Origin: Methylomonas sp.
GTDB taxonomy: Bacteria; Pseudomonadota; Gammaproteobacteria; Methylococcales; Methylomonadaceae
Assembly: GCA_026989715.1 (NCBI GenBank)
Contig: JALSIU010000247.1
Coordinates: forward strand, 1 to 14,523
DNA length: 14,523 nucleotides
Direction of reading: 5' to 3'
Shown: in pieces, positions 7,744-14,523 of the stretch
Position numbering within the stretch: the first letter of the stretch is position 1
Layout: each line of letters begins with the position of its first letter
Translations under genes and position numbers: made by a program
The notes under the pieces: generated by a model
Databases searched by the model: none
What the model was told of the DNA's origin: nothing
Seen by the model: only the letters and a program-made list of their open reading frames with translations

Positions 7744-9930
7744 CTATTTCTGATCTAAATGCCAAATAGCGTGCTCACTTAACAAGCCTCTTTCCAACCA
7801 GCTCAGAATGCTATTTTTATCTTGCGCAAATAATTCAGGACAATACTTTTCGCTTTGTCCCAGCGTTTCTATTTCAGTTAGCCAACTATCCCACGCACTG
7901 ATATTTTCTTGGCTAAAACGCACATCATCACAATAACCTAAGGCAAAAATAGTTGCCGGCATATCGCGGCCTTTAACACTCATTTTGCCCAAGCGACGCG
8001 TTGCAAAGCCAGCTTGTACGGCTTCAGACAACAATTCCTCTGTCATAATCACTTCCGTATTAAAAAAGCGCGTCAGCCCTTCTATTCTTGATGCCAAATT
8101 CAAAGGGTCGCCGAGTATACCAAACTTCTTAACCCCCTTGCCTTGCACTTCAGGCCCTAAAGCTCCCATCACAACAGTACCACTGGTTATTCCCACCCCA
8201 GCATTAATAATCTGACTAATTTTATCCAATGCTTGGTCATCAATCTTACCGCGATACCGCTCAGATAAGGTTGAAAAAAACTGATGTTGCAAAACAGACA
8301 ATTCCAGCGCACCCGCCAATATATGATGATAGGCTTGCTCTTGAGATAAAATCACCTTATCCAAGGCAGCACCTAAGGCATTTTTTTGCTTTGATGCCGG
8401 CGCAGAGTCACAATAAGGCCAGTAATAGCACACCAAATCACCAACATAAGCCTCTAACCACCCTTGATATTTGTCTTCTAATACAATGGAGGTTTCATCC
8501 AAATAATCATTCATTAACTCCATGACATGCGGCGGCTCTTTTAACAAGCCTGTAACCGTCGTATAGCCGGCCAAATCACTCATTAATACAACAGCCTGAC
8601 AACTATGGTTGTGAAATGAAATACCGGGCGGCAACATCATTAGTAATTGGCGTATAGGTGCCGGCATATAATTATGCACTAATTGCCCTAATTTAAACCC
8701 AAGCAATAAATGCGCCGCTGTCGTTAAAATTGCCCCGGTAAAAAATGTCGCCATGGTCGCTGCAACAGGCCATAATTGCAATACGGGATTTAAAAAGCAC
8801 AATAGTATCAAAAAGATAAAAATACATATTCCACCTATCCATAGTATATACTGCACTAATAAAGCACCCGCTAAAACCGAAAATAAAGCGACAGCAATAA
8901 ATAAGGCATATTTGACCATTTGCGCAGGTACACGCGGATGATCTTGATTTAACAAGGTTTCCACTTCATCTGCAATAAACTGTGCGCCCGGCGTCATCAA
9001 TTTTGGCCCAAACAAAGCTGTGGTCATCGGTGAAACCAATATATCGGTTGACTCCTGCGGCCCCGTCACTTGCATAATCACCGCTTTGCCCTTAAATTTT
9101 TGTGCCATTTGCATAGCCTTAGCGGCATCACAGGAAGCCAGTACACTTAAAGGGGCAAGTAATCGCTCTCCGTCAATATCGAGCTGATACAAAGGCTTAC
9201 TTAAACGTACTCTACGGCACAAGTGCTGTGCATCACACATCTCATCATCTTGTGAACTGGCTAAAGACGCTTGCACAAGCTCTTTGTCTACAAAATTAGC
9301 CAAGCGGCGCACAGCATGATCGGCACTTAAATCCAACCAACGCGCAATAGGGGAATGCCTAGTCACCAGACGATCACTAGCAGTAATGCCTTCCGTAGGC
9401 ATATCCATCACCGCATCCCAGTCATACAATAAGAAATCCTGCTCTTCTGGGTTAATATAAGGTGCGATACTAAAACGCGCCATCGTCTGCGCATTCATTT
9501 TAAGAGGTGCATTGCCTGCATGACTCGGCACGACAACACATTGTCCTTGTTTAATGGGAGAGCACTGCGGATCTGACCATTGCGCACGCCCATCATCATA
9601 AATACATAAAGCAAATGGCATGCGGCCTTCCATGCCTTTAAAGACCCGTGCATCTAAAAAAATGCCTTTCGCACCGGCTGCAATTAAGCGTTCAGCGGCT
9701 TTGGCATACAAGGGCAACGCTTGCTTACGCCCCACATTAATGGGGATGCCATTATCTAGTGCAACAATCCCTATATGTGGCCATTGCAAACGCTTTTGAT
9801 AGACCACAGCGGCATCATGTATCCAAAAATCCACACGCGTTTTTAACTGCGCATCAAGCAATATCCCAACCACACAGGCCAGTACAAAAAATAAGGTTTT
9901 ATGCGCCGTTAAAGGAAAGTCATGCAACAT
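7744..9930 (-). CDS. CHASE2-domain class III adenylate/guanylate cyclase
   Basis: Membrane receptor cyclase of 728 aa. One N-terminal helix (about residues 12-26) is followed by a periplasmic CHASE2 sensor domain (about 30-335; HIGIVALDNG, GAKGIFLDAR), then three helices (about 340-412) and a C-terminal class III catalytic domain (about 445-665). Both metal-binding aspartates are present (SDLAGYT, Asp452; YVGDLV, Asp498), as are the transition-state Asn611 and Arg615 in NLASR. The purine-selecting positions are unusual: Ala494 where adenylate cyclases have Lys and guanylate cyclases Glu, and Gly604 where Asp/Thr or Cys/Ser is expected. The product could be cAMP, cGMP or neither. I use the ATG at 9930, with AGG six bases before it, rather than an in-frame TTG six codons upstream. 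It lies between a secreted protein gene and a lipoprotein gene. Confidence 0.9.
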   Translation of the reverse strand: MLHDFPLTAHKTLFFVLACVVGILLDAQLKTRVDFWIHDAAVVYQKRLQWPHIGIVALDNGIPINVGRKQALPLYAKAAERLIAAGAKGIFLDARVFKGMEGRMPFALCIYDDGRAQWSDPQCSPIKQGQCVVVPSHAGNAPLKMNAQTMARFSIAPYINPEEQDFLLYDWDAVMDMPTEGITASDRLVTRHSPIARWLDLSADHAVRRLANFVDKELVQASLASSQDDEMCDAQHLCRRVRLSKPLYQLDIDGERLLAPLSVLASCDAAKAMQMAQKFKGKAVIMQVTGPQESTDILVSPMTTALFGPKLMTPGAQFIADEVETLLNQDHPRVPAQMVKYALFIAVALFSVLAGALLVQYILWIGGICIFIFLILLCFLNPVLQLWPVAATMATFFTGAILTTAAHLLLGFKLGQLVHNYMPAPIRQLLMMLPPGISFHNHSCQAVVLMSDLAGYTTVTGLLKEPPHVMELMNDYLDETSIVLEDKYQGWLEAYVGDLVCYYWPYCDSAPASKQKNALGAALDKVILSQEQAYHHILAGALELSVLQHQFFSTLSERYRGKIDDQALDKISQIINAGVGITSGTVVMGALGPEVQGKGVKKFGILGDPLNLASRIEGLTRFFNTEVIMTEELLSEAVQAGFATRRLGKMSVKGRDMPATIFALGYCDDVRFSQENISAWDSWLTEIETLGQSEKYCPELFAQDKNSILSWLERGLLSEHAIWHLDQK

Positions 9931-9980
9931 AAATTGCCTAATTTCCAAGCCAATCTGCGAAAACTAAAGACGTTAATACA

Positions 9981-10727
9981 TTAAAATTTATACACAAAAG
10001 TAAGCATTTCTTTAGGTTTAGGATATTTATAACTAAGAACCACATCACGAATACAAGAACTTAATTCGTAATTTCCTTCTGACAAAATAGATACATCATC
10101 TACTTCACCTGTTAGCTTAACATTCCAAATCAGCTCTACCGGTTCTTGAGAATTGAGTAAATTGCGGCATAAATTAATTTCAGCCTGCATATTATGCACG
10201 GCCGTATCAATATAACTTTCTGCTTTGGCAATATTTTCCGGCTTACTAATAGAAATAGCCCGCATTTGCACAGAAGTGGTTCTTTCCGGTTTAGCCGCAG
10301 TGTATCTTGGCTTTTTAATAATCGAACTGACACAAAAGAATTTTTGCCCATTAGCAACCGAGCAATTTAAGCGATTATTAACCCACTGCTGACAATGACC
10401 AACATTAGCCACTTTAATCCAAGGGTTCGTTAAGTTGACAATATTAATACGCACAGGTACTACACTACGATTTTGGCAAATTAACTGTTGATTGGTTGTA
10501 GCATTATAAACAGACTTTAACCAAAGCCTAGCCCCTGCTGCAAGCTCAAGCTCACTCCCGATAGACAGTGTTTGCATACCAATACAATCATTGCTTAAAA
10601 CTTGCGTACCCGGGCTTTTATTTTTCAAATATTGCACCGTACTACAATCAATAGCCATAGCGGCCGTCCCATTAAACAATAGGCCTAAAGTCACTATGAC
10701 CTGTATTTTTTTGAACCAAGAATTCAT
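9981..10727 (-). CDS. Secreted protein with TonB-like (AgmX/PglI-type) C-terminal domain
   Basis: Exported protein of 248 aa. Signal peptide MNSWFKK plus a hydrophobic core, with likely cleavage after AMA at residue 25. The N-terminal half (26-140) is Cys-rich and Asn/Gln-rich with beta character and is not recognised. The C-terminal part (about 175-248; AEINLCRN, VELIWNVKLTGEVDDVSIL, SSCIRDVVLSYKYPKP, ending FVYKF) follows the AgmX/PglI C-terminal pattern, a periplasmic TonB-C-like fold in which a G-x-V turn is followed by a Cys and a 'fPkP' segment. The start is secure: GAGGAG sits six bases before the ATG. It is first in a probable three-gene operon (50 nt to the cyclase, then 37 nt to the lipoprotein). 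A role as periplasmic ligand or partner of the CHASE2 sensor is inference. Confidence 0.72.
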   Translation of the reverse strand: MNSWFKKIQVIVTLGLLFNGTAAMAIDCSTVQYLKNKSPGTQVLSNDCIGMQTLSIGSELELAAGARLWLKSVYNATTNQQLICQNRSVVPVRINIVNLTNPWIKVANVGHCQQWVNNRLNCSVANGQKFFCVSSIIKKPRYTAAKPERTTSVQMRAISISKPENIAKAESYIDTAVHNMQAEINLCRNLLNSQEPVELIWNVKLTGEVDDVSILSEGNYELSSCIRDVVLSYKYPKPKEMLTFVYKF

Positions 10728-10835
10728 ACTATACTCCTCGATAAATGGATACTTAATTTCAACTATAACATGATATGTGATGCATTTCTCGATACTAAAT
10801 CATAAAATTCTCAGCCCCCAGAGCTTAAAACAAAA

Positions 10836-10863
10836 AATTTAATATTTTCAAAACCTATGCCAA
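10836..10863 (-). promoter_or_regulatory. Candidate sigma-70 promoter of the secreted protein-cyclase-lipoprotein cassette
   Basis: Read on the complement strand: TTGGCA (10858-10863), 16-bp spacer, TAAATT (10836-10841). The -10 is weak (four of six) but the site lies in the only sizeable non-coding gap upstream, downstream of the amt terminator, about 110 nt from the ATG. Nothing better was found in that gap. Confidence 0.3.
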
Positions 10864-10901
10864 TAACATATTAAGTTTCAAGCGTATATAAAATTTTTTC
10901 C

Positions 10902-10935
10902 AAAAAAAAGGGGTAATACCCAAAGATATTACCCC
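10902..10935 (-). terminator. Rho-independent terminator of glnK-amt
   Basis: On the complement strand a 9-bp stem GGGGTAATA/TATTACCCC with an 8-nt loop is followed directly by eight T (seen as A at 10902-10909). It lies 38 bases after the amt stop. On the other side, GCCTTTTT follows the stem, so it could also stop rightward transcription. Confidence 0.9.
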
Positions 10936-10972
10936 GCCTTTTTCACCCATTTAAGGCCGAACGATGATAAAA

Positions 10973-12223
10973 CTATTTACCTGAGTTAGTAAATTCAGGA
11001 TACGCTTCCATACCGCATTCAGAATAGTCTACACCTTGATACTCTTCTTCTTCCGTTACCCGAATACCCATTATCATTTTGATAAGATACCAAGCAATAA
11101 AGCTGCAAATAAAGACAAAGGCAAAGATAGTAACAATACCCGTTAACTGCGCCACAATGCTTGCATCTTCATTAGAAAAACAAACCGCGATCAGTCCCCA
11201 AATACCCACAACACCATGTACGGAAATCGCACCAACCGGGTCATCAATCTTTAACTTATCCAACATAATAATTGAGAAAACAACCAATATACCTGCCGCA
11301 GCACCAATCAATGATGCCAGCCCCGGAGTGGGTGTTAGTGGCTCAGCAGTAATCGCAACCAAACCTGCTAATGCACCATTAAGAGACATAGACAAATCAG
11401 CTTTACCGAATAATAAATGTGCAGTAAATAATGCCGAAACTACACCCGCCGCCGCTGCCGCATTCGTATTAACAAACACTAAGGCAACCGCATTCGCTTC
11501 ACCAATATCAGAAATTTTTAATTCAGAACCACCATTGAACCCAAACCAACCCATCCATAGAATAAACATACCGAGCGTCGCTAATGGCATGTTACAACCC
11601 GGAATAGGATAAATTTCACCATTTTCACCGTACTTGCCTTTACGAGCACCTAATAAAATTACACCGGCCAATGCAGCGGTTGCTCCACAAAGATGCACAA
11701 CACCCGAGCCTGCAAAATCTAAAAAGCCCAGACCGTCAAGAAAACCACCGCCCCACTTCCAATAGCCTTGAATAGGGTAAATAAAGCCAGTCATCACCAC
11801 AGCAAATGCTAAAAAAGCCCATAATTTCATGCGCTCTGCCACCGCACCCGACACAATAGACATCGCTGTTGCCACAAAGACCACTTGGAAAAAGAAATCG
11901 GCCATTGTTGAATAATAGGTTTCGCCATTACTCTTTAATACATCAGCCGCCGCATTATCTTCGCCTAATAAAAAGCTCATGCCTGGCCAGACACTATTTA
12001 CCGCCTCAGCAGGGTACATAAAATTATACCCACAAATCATATACATGATGCAGGCAATCGCAAACAATGCCACATTTTTGGTTAAAATCTCAGTTGTGTT
12101 CTTAGCTCGAACCAACCCAGCTTCCAACATTGCAAAGCCCGCTGCCATCCACATGACAAACGCCCCACTAATGAGAAAGTAAAACGTATCTAACGCATAA
12201 CTCAATTCAATTAACTTATCCAC
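10973..12223 (-). CDS. amt: Ammonium transporter Amt
   Basis: Inner-membrane Amt/MEP/Rh channel of 416 aa with about eleven helices, moving ammonium inward. Landmarks: AMLEAGLVRAKN (31-42), AERMK (129-133), FLDFAGSGVVHLCG (167-180) with the conserved Asp169 and first pore His177, GWFGFNGGSE (225-234), and DDPVGAISVHGVVGIWG (327-343) with the second pore His336. The cytosolic tail (EEYQGVDYSECGMEAYPEF, 393-411) is the GlnK-responsive C-terminal region. The start is GTG; GAGGT seven bases upstream supports it and no in-frame ATG competes. The mature N-terminus looks uncleaved because no signal peptide precedes the first helix. It follows glnK by 178 nt and shares its terminator; no second sigma-54 site was found in that gap, so it is probably read from the glnK promoter. 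Confidence 0.95.
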   Translation of the reverse strand: MDKLIELSYALDTFYFLISGAFVMWMAAGFAMLEAGLVRAKNTTEILTKNVALFAIACIMYMICGYNFMYPAEAVNSVWPGMSFLLGEDNAAADVLKSNGETYYSTMADFFFQVVFVATAMSIVSGAVAERMKLWAFLAFAVVMTGFIYPIQGYWKWGGGFLDGLGFLDFAGSGVVHLCGATAALAGVILLGARKGKYGENGEIYPIPGCNMPLATLGMFILWMGWFGFNGGSELKISDIGEANAVALVFVNTNAAAAAGVVSALFTAHLLFGKADLSMSLNGALAGLVAITAEPLTPTPGLASLIGAAAGILVVFSIIMLDKLKIDDPVGAISVHGVVGIWGLIAVCFSNEDASIVAQLTGIVTIFAFVFICSFIAWYLIKMIMGIRVTEEEEYQGVDYSECGMEAYPEFTNSGK

Positions 12224-12305
12224 TGTAATACCTCATATTATTTTTATTATGGATGGGAATACAATAACTCACGCATTTGCTGCAAAATATTTATTCATCT
12301 TTTCG

Positions 12306-12329
12306 GTGATATGAGCACAGGCACATCAC
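12306..12329 (-). repeat. Imperfect hairpin in the glnK-amt spacer
   Basis: On the transcript strand GTGATGTG pairs with CATATCAC (8 bp, one G-U) around an 8-nt loop. No T-run follows, so it is not an intrinsic terminator. In this longer-than-usual spacer (178 nt) it could protect or delimit the glnK part of the message. The rest of the spacer is A/T-rich with no clear motif. Confidence 0.3.
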
Positions 12330-12401
12330 TCGGATAACATTATTTTTAATAACGAAGGTAAATAAAAAAACCTCAAAAGCGTCAGTTAAAAATTCACATA
12401 C

Positions 12402-12740
12402 TTATATTGCTTCATCACCTGTTTCACCCGTACGAATACGAATGACTTGCTCTAAGTTGGTCACAAAAATCTTACCATCGCCAATTTTGCCCGTATTAGC
12501 CGCATTGGCAATTGCCTCGACTGCTTTATCAACTAATTCATCAGACACGGCTGCCTCAATTTTTGCTTTTGGTAAAAAATCAACGACGTATTCAGCCCCT
12601 CTGTATAATTCGGTGTGCCCTTTTTGTCTGCCAAAGCCTTTTACTTCAGTGACCGTAACACCTGCTAAACCAATATCAGATAAAGCCTCACGCACATCAT
12701 CTAATTTAAATGGTTTAACAATCGCTGTGATTAACTTCAT
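12402..12740 (-). CDS. glnK: P-II nitrogen regulatory protein (GlnK/GlnB)
   Basis: P-II signal protein of 112 aa, the canonical length. It forms trimers that sense 2-oxoglutarate and ATP/ADP and, in the GlnK role, plug the Amt channel. The T-loop (residues 37-55) contains GHTELYRGAEYVVD with the uridylylation site Tyr51. The B-loop TGKIGDGKIFV (83-93) and the C-terminal VIRIRTGE (99-106) are intact. GGAG precedes the ATG by about six bases. It sits upstream of amt on the same strand, the classical glnK-amtB order, and I call it glnK on that basis; sequence alone does not separate GlnK from GlnB. A sigma-54 promoter and NtrC-type sites lie upstream, consistent with induction under nitrogen limitation. 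Confidence 0.95.
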   Translation of the reverse strand: MKLITAIVKPFKLDDVREALSDIGLAGVTVTEVKGFGRQKGHTELYRGAEYVVDFLPKAKIEAAVSDELVDKAVEAIANAANTGKIGDGKIFVTNLEQVIRIRTGETGDEAI

Positions 12741-12780
12741 TTAACTCTCCATTACTTAATTTAAGTTCGACAAAATAACA

Positions 12781-12796
12781 AGCACACGGCATGCCA
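12781..12796 (-). promoter_or_regulatory. Sigma-54 promoter of glnK-amt
   Basis: On the complement strand TGGCATG-N4-GTGCT fits the TGGCACG-N4-TTGCW consensus, with the essential GG and GC doublets 10 bases apart. The predicted start near 12770 gives a 30-nt leader containing the glnK ribosome-binding site. Confidence 0.72.
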
Positions 12797-12846
12797 AAAC
12801 ATAGCTCTTTGTTTTGTAAGACCTTAAATATAATAGCCTTTATTTT

Positions 12847-12863
12847 TGCACCACTCTAGCGCA
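12847..12863. promoter_or_regulatory. NtrC-type binding site 1
   Basis: TGCACCACTCTAGCGCA: GCAC-N7-GCGC, one mismatch from the GCAC-N7-GTGC palindrome bound by NtrC at glnA. Its centre is at about -85 from the predicted glnK start and -129 from the predicted porin start. Confidence 0.5.
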
Positions 12864-12877
12864 AGCGCACCCCCATC

Positions 12878-12894
12878 CGCACTAATTAGGTGCA
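12878..12894. promoter_or_regulatory. NtrC-type binding site 2
   Basis: CGCACTAATTAGGTGCA contains a perfect GCAC-N7-GTGC palindrome, close to the known glnA NtrC sites. It is centred 31 bp from site 1, three helical turns, the arrangement used for cooperative NtrC binding. Confidence 0.68.
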
Positions 12895-12957
12895 TTTAAT
12901 AAAAATTACTGATGGCCTCATCAATAATTTCAATTCCATTTCAACATCTTATAGATA

Positions 12958-12973
12958 TGGCACGCATTATGCT
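12958..12973 (+). promoter_or_regulatory. Sigma-54 promoter of the porin gene
   Basis: TGGCACG-N4-ATGCT matches the sigma-54 consensus at every position except one T of the -12 element; GG and GC are correctly spaced. The predicted start is near 12984, leaving about 142 nt before the porin ATG. An IHF-like core lies between this promoter and the NtrC-type sites, where DNA bending would be expected. Confidence 0.75.
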
Positions 12974-13125
12974 TTTAATCCAAACGCACAATAATGAATC
13001 AAAGAGACTAATAAATAATAAGAAAAATCACTCTTAAAATTCCATCACCAGAGACTTCGGCAATCTCTGTAATAAAAAAATTTATCACACTATAAATATC
13101 AATACCTAAAACATTGGAAATACTT

Positions 13126-14286
13126 ATGAATAAAAGACTCAATCTAAAACGCACACTGCTTAGCAGTGCCATCCTCTCACTCAGCATGCAAGCTAGCGCA
13201 TCCGAAGACCCCGGCGCCATTGAAGCATTAAGCGGCTTCAATATTAATGAGTCATCTTTTATGCAAGAAACAGGCTTTACTGTTGGCCTTTGGGCATCAG
13301 CAGGTGTAAGTGGCAACTCAAACGGAAATTCAAATGACCCTGTATTATTTAATGATAAAGTCAATGAATTCAACCTCAACCAGCTAAACTTCTTTATTGA
13401 ACGCGCAGTCAACACCGAAGGCGATAGCTGGGATATCGGGGGGCGCATGGATTTTATGTACGGAACTGACGCACGCTTTACCCAAGCTTCAGGCTGGGAT
13501 AATAAATGGAACAACCATAATAAAGGCGGCTACTACGATATCGCCATGCCACAGTTATATGTGGAAATTTTTGCTCCTATCGGTAACGGTATTACTGCAA
13601 AATTAGGGCACTTTTACACTACTATCGGCAATGAAGTGGTGACTTCGCCCGATAATTTCTTCTATTCACATGCCTATACCATGCTATATGCAGAACCATT
13701 CACCCATACTGGTGCATTATTCAGTTATGATATTAATGATAACTTCTCTATCAATGGGGGTGCGGTCATGGGCTGGGATAATATGACCGAGAATGCAGGC
13801 GCATGGAGCTTTTTAGGAGGCGCAAGCTGGACCAGTGACAGTCAAGCAAGCTCTGTTACCGTTCAATTGATTAGCGGTAACCAAAGTGACACAGAAAATG
13901 GCAACACCACCATGTACAGTATCGTGGCCACCCATGATTTCACTGACAGCTTTCATTACTTGCTGCAACATGACTTTGGCACGCAAAAATATGCCAATGG
14001 TGACAGCGACAACTGGTTCGGCATTAACCAATATTTCACCTACGACCTAAACGACAAACTTTCTGTTGGCTTGCGTGCAGAATGGTTCAATGACAAAGCC
14101 AATGCGCGTGTTAGCGTCAGAGGTGCAAACTACCTGGCGGCATCAGTAGGTATTAATTACTCACCAGTAAGTTGGTTTAAAGTTCGCCCGGAAGTTCGTT
14201 ATGACTGGGCTGATGAAAATGTCTTTAACGGCGGTGCGGATAACGACCAAATCGCCATTGCAATGGATATGATCGTTACATTCTAA
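13126..14286 (+). CDS. Outer-membrane porin, BBP2/OmpL-like family
   Basis: Beta-barrel channel of 386 aa. Signal peptide 1-25 (basic start, hydrophobic core, cleavage after ASA), then alternating amphipathic strands and a terminal Phe (MDMIVTF), the outer-membrane assembly signal. The stretch MPQLYVEIFAPIGNGITAKL, GHFYTTIGNEVV, and NFFYSHAYTML with EPFTHTGALFSY is typical of the putative beta-barrel porin-2 (OmpL-like) family. I start at the ATG with GGAAA just upstream; an in-frame TTG four codons earlier overlaps that site and is unlikely. The solute is unknown. The gene has its own sigma-54 promoter and shares an NtrC-type enhancer with glnK-amt, which points to uptake of a nitrogen compound when nitrogen is scarce (inference). 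Confidence 0.87.
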   Translation: MNKRLNLKRTLLSSAILSLSMQASASEDPGAIEALSGFNINESSFMQETGFTVGLWASAGVSGNSNGNSNDPVLFNDKVNEFNLNQLNFFIERAVNTEGDSWDIGGRMDFMYGTDARFTQASGWDNKWNNHNKGGYYDIAMPQLYVEIFAPIGNGITAKLGHFYTTIGNEVVTSPDNFFYSHAYTMLYAEPFTHTGALFSYDINDNFSINGGAVMGWDNMTENAGAWSFLGGASWTSDSQASSVTVQLISGNQSDTENGNTTMYSIVATHDFTDSFHYLLQHDFGTQKYANGDSDNWFGINQYFTYDLNDKLSVGLRAEWFNDKANARVSVRGANYLAASVGINYSPVSWFKVRPEVRYDWADENVFNGGADNDQIAIAMDMIVTF

Positions 14287-14296
14287 TCAAATCCGC

Positions 14297-14335
14297 AACC
14301 TGCACCAGATAAAAAATAGCTGGTGCAGGTTTTAG
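14297..14335 (+). terminator. Rho-independent terminator of the porin gene
   Basis: Perfect 12-bp stem AACCTGCACCAG/CTGGTGCAGGTT with an A-rich 11-nt loop, merging into TTTTAGTTT. It begins 10 bases after the porin stop and lies between convergent genes. Confidence 0.85.
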
Positions 14336-14342
14336 TTTAATA

Positions 14343-14523
14343 TTAAAAGTGAAACTCAACACCCAGCCAAGCATTATTATTATGCACACTATTGGCCTCA
14401 TAACTAAACTTGCGCTTACCTTGTTGCCAACCGGCTTTTAACGCAGTCAATTCATTAACTTCGTACACCAATTCTAACTCACCTTGATACACATTTTCGC
14501 TACCACCGTAATGAATATCACCG
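14343..14523 (-). CDS. Outer-membrane beta-barrel protein, C-terminal end only
   Basis: The last 59 residues plus stop of a gene that enters from the right edge. Alternating strand-like sequence (VYQGELELVYEVNELTALKA, GWQQGKRKFSY) ends in AWLGVEFHF, with the aromatic final residue of outer-membrane barrels. The family cannot be decided from this piece. It converges on the porin gene, with the terminator hairpin between them. Confidence 0.65.
   Translation of the reverse strand, partial: GDIHYGGSENVYQGELELVYEVNELTALKAGWQQGKRKFSYEANSVHNNNAWLGVEFHF

Larger units (their letters stand above)
12741..13125. other. Divergent nitrogen-control region between glnK and the porin gene
   Basis: This 385-bp gap has no gene. 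Ordered left to right it holds the glnK ribosome-binding site, the leftward sigma-54 promoter, two NtrC-type palindromes, an IHF-like core ATCAA-N4-TT (12920-12930), the rightward sigma-54 promoter and a 142-nt porin leader with a small hairpin CAGAGA/TCTCTG (13049-13069, loop containing CTTCGG). Confidence 0.65.

Noticed and set aside
10762..10785. CRP-like TGTGA half-site upstream of the cyclase cassette
   Set aside because: The first half matches but the second half does not resemble TCACA; tempting because of the cyclase, but not supported.
11079..11612. 177-codon open frame on the plus strand
   Set aside because: Antisense to amt, whose transmembrane and pore motifs are unmistakable; the frame is a composition by-product.
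12812..12836. TTGTAA with TATAAT as a plus-strand sigma-70 promoter toward the porin
   Set aside because: The spacing is far from 16-18 bp and the sigma-54 site closer to the porin fits better.
13008..13514. 168-codon open frame on the complement strand
   Set aside because: It lies mostly opposite the porin gene, which has a signal peptide, family motifs and C-terminal Phe; the opposing frame has no recognisable motif or ribosome-binding site.
1..14523. PEP-CTERM-type sorting tails on window proteins
   Set aside because: The C-termini of the secreted proteins (lipoprotein, TonB-C-like protein, porin) lack the motif-helix-basic pattern.

Overview
The window is an AT-rich stretch of a Gram-negative, most likely gammaproteobacterial, chromosome. 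The evidence is outer-membrane beta-barrels ending in Phe, a lipobox lipoprotein, a P-II/Amt nitrogen pair, sigma-54 promoter motifs and an exosortase. Genus is not resolvable by eye. There are ten complete protein genes and two genes cut by the window edges. I see no tRNA, rRNA, CRISPR array or insertion sequence.

Region A (1-7143) looks like an envelope or extracellular glycan locus. A five-pass membrane alkaline-phosphatase-superfamily enzyme (LtaS/MdoB type, C-terminus off the left edge) is transcribed leftward. Across a 387-bp gap, five genes run rightward: an exosortase with its Cys/Arg/His catalytic signatures, an ATGA-overlapping EpsI-like partner, a PaaK-like adenylate-forming enzyme, an alpha/alpha-toroid (prenyltransferase/squalene-cyclase-repeat) protein and a formyltransferase with an intact N-H-D triad. 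A strong sigma-70-like promoter lies between genes three and four, so the last two may be controlled separately. A perfect 11-bp hairpin closes the block. No protein in the window carries a PEP-CTERM-like tail, so the exosortase substrates must be elsewhere.

Region B (7155-10727) is a leftward three-gene cassette: a secreted protein with a TonB-like (AgmX/PglI-type) C-terminus, a CHASE2 class III nucleotide cyclase and a small lipoprotein. The cyclase keeps its metal and transition-state residues but not the usual purine-selecting ones. The set looks like an envelope-sensing module.

Region C (10902-14331) is a nitrogen-response region. glnK and amt run leftward and end at a textbook terminator. 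A BBP2/OmpL-like porin runs rightward. Their 385-bp divergent gap holds two sigma-54 promoters facing away from each other and, between them, two NtrC-type palindromes 31 bp apart centre to centre. This implies one enhancer driving both the ammonium uptake/sensing genes and an outer-membrane channel, and it is the most informative regulatory observation here. The right edge holds the C-terminal 59 residues of another, convergent, outer-membrane barrel.
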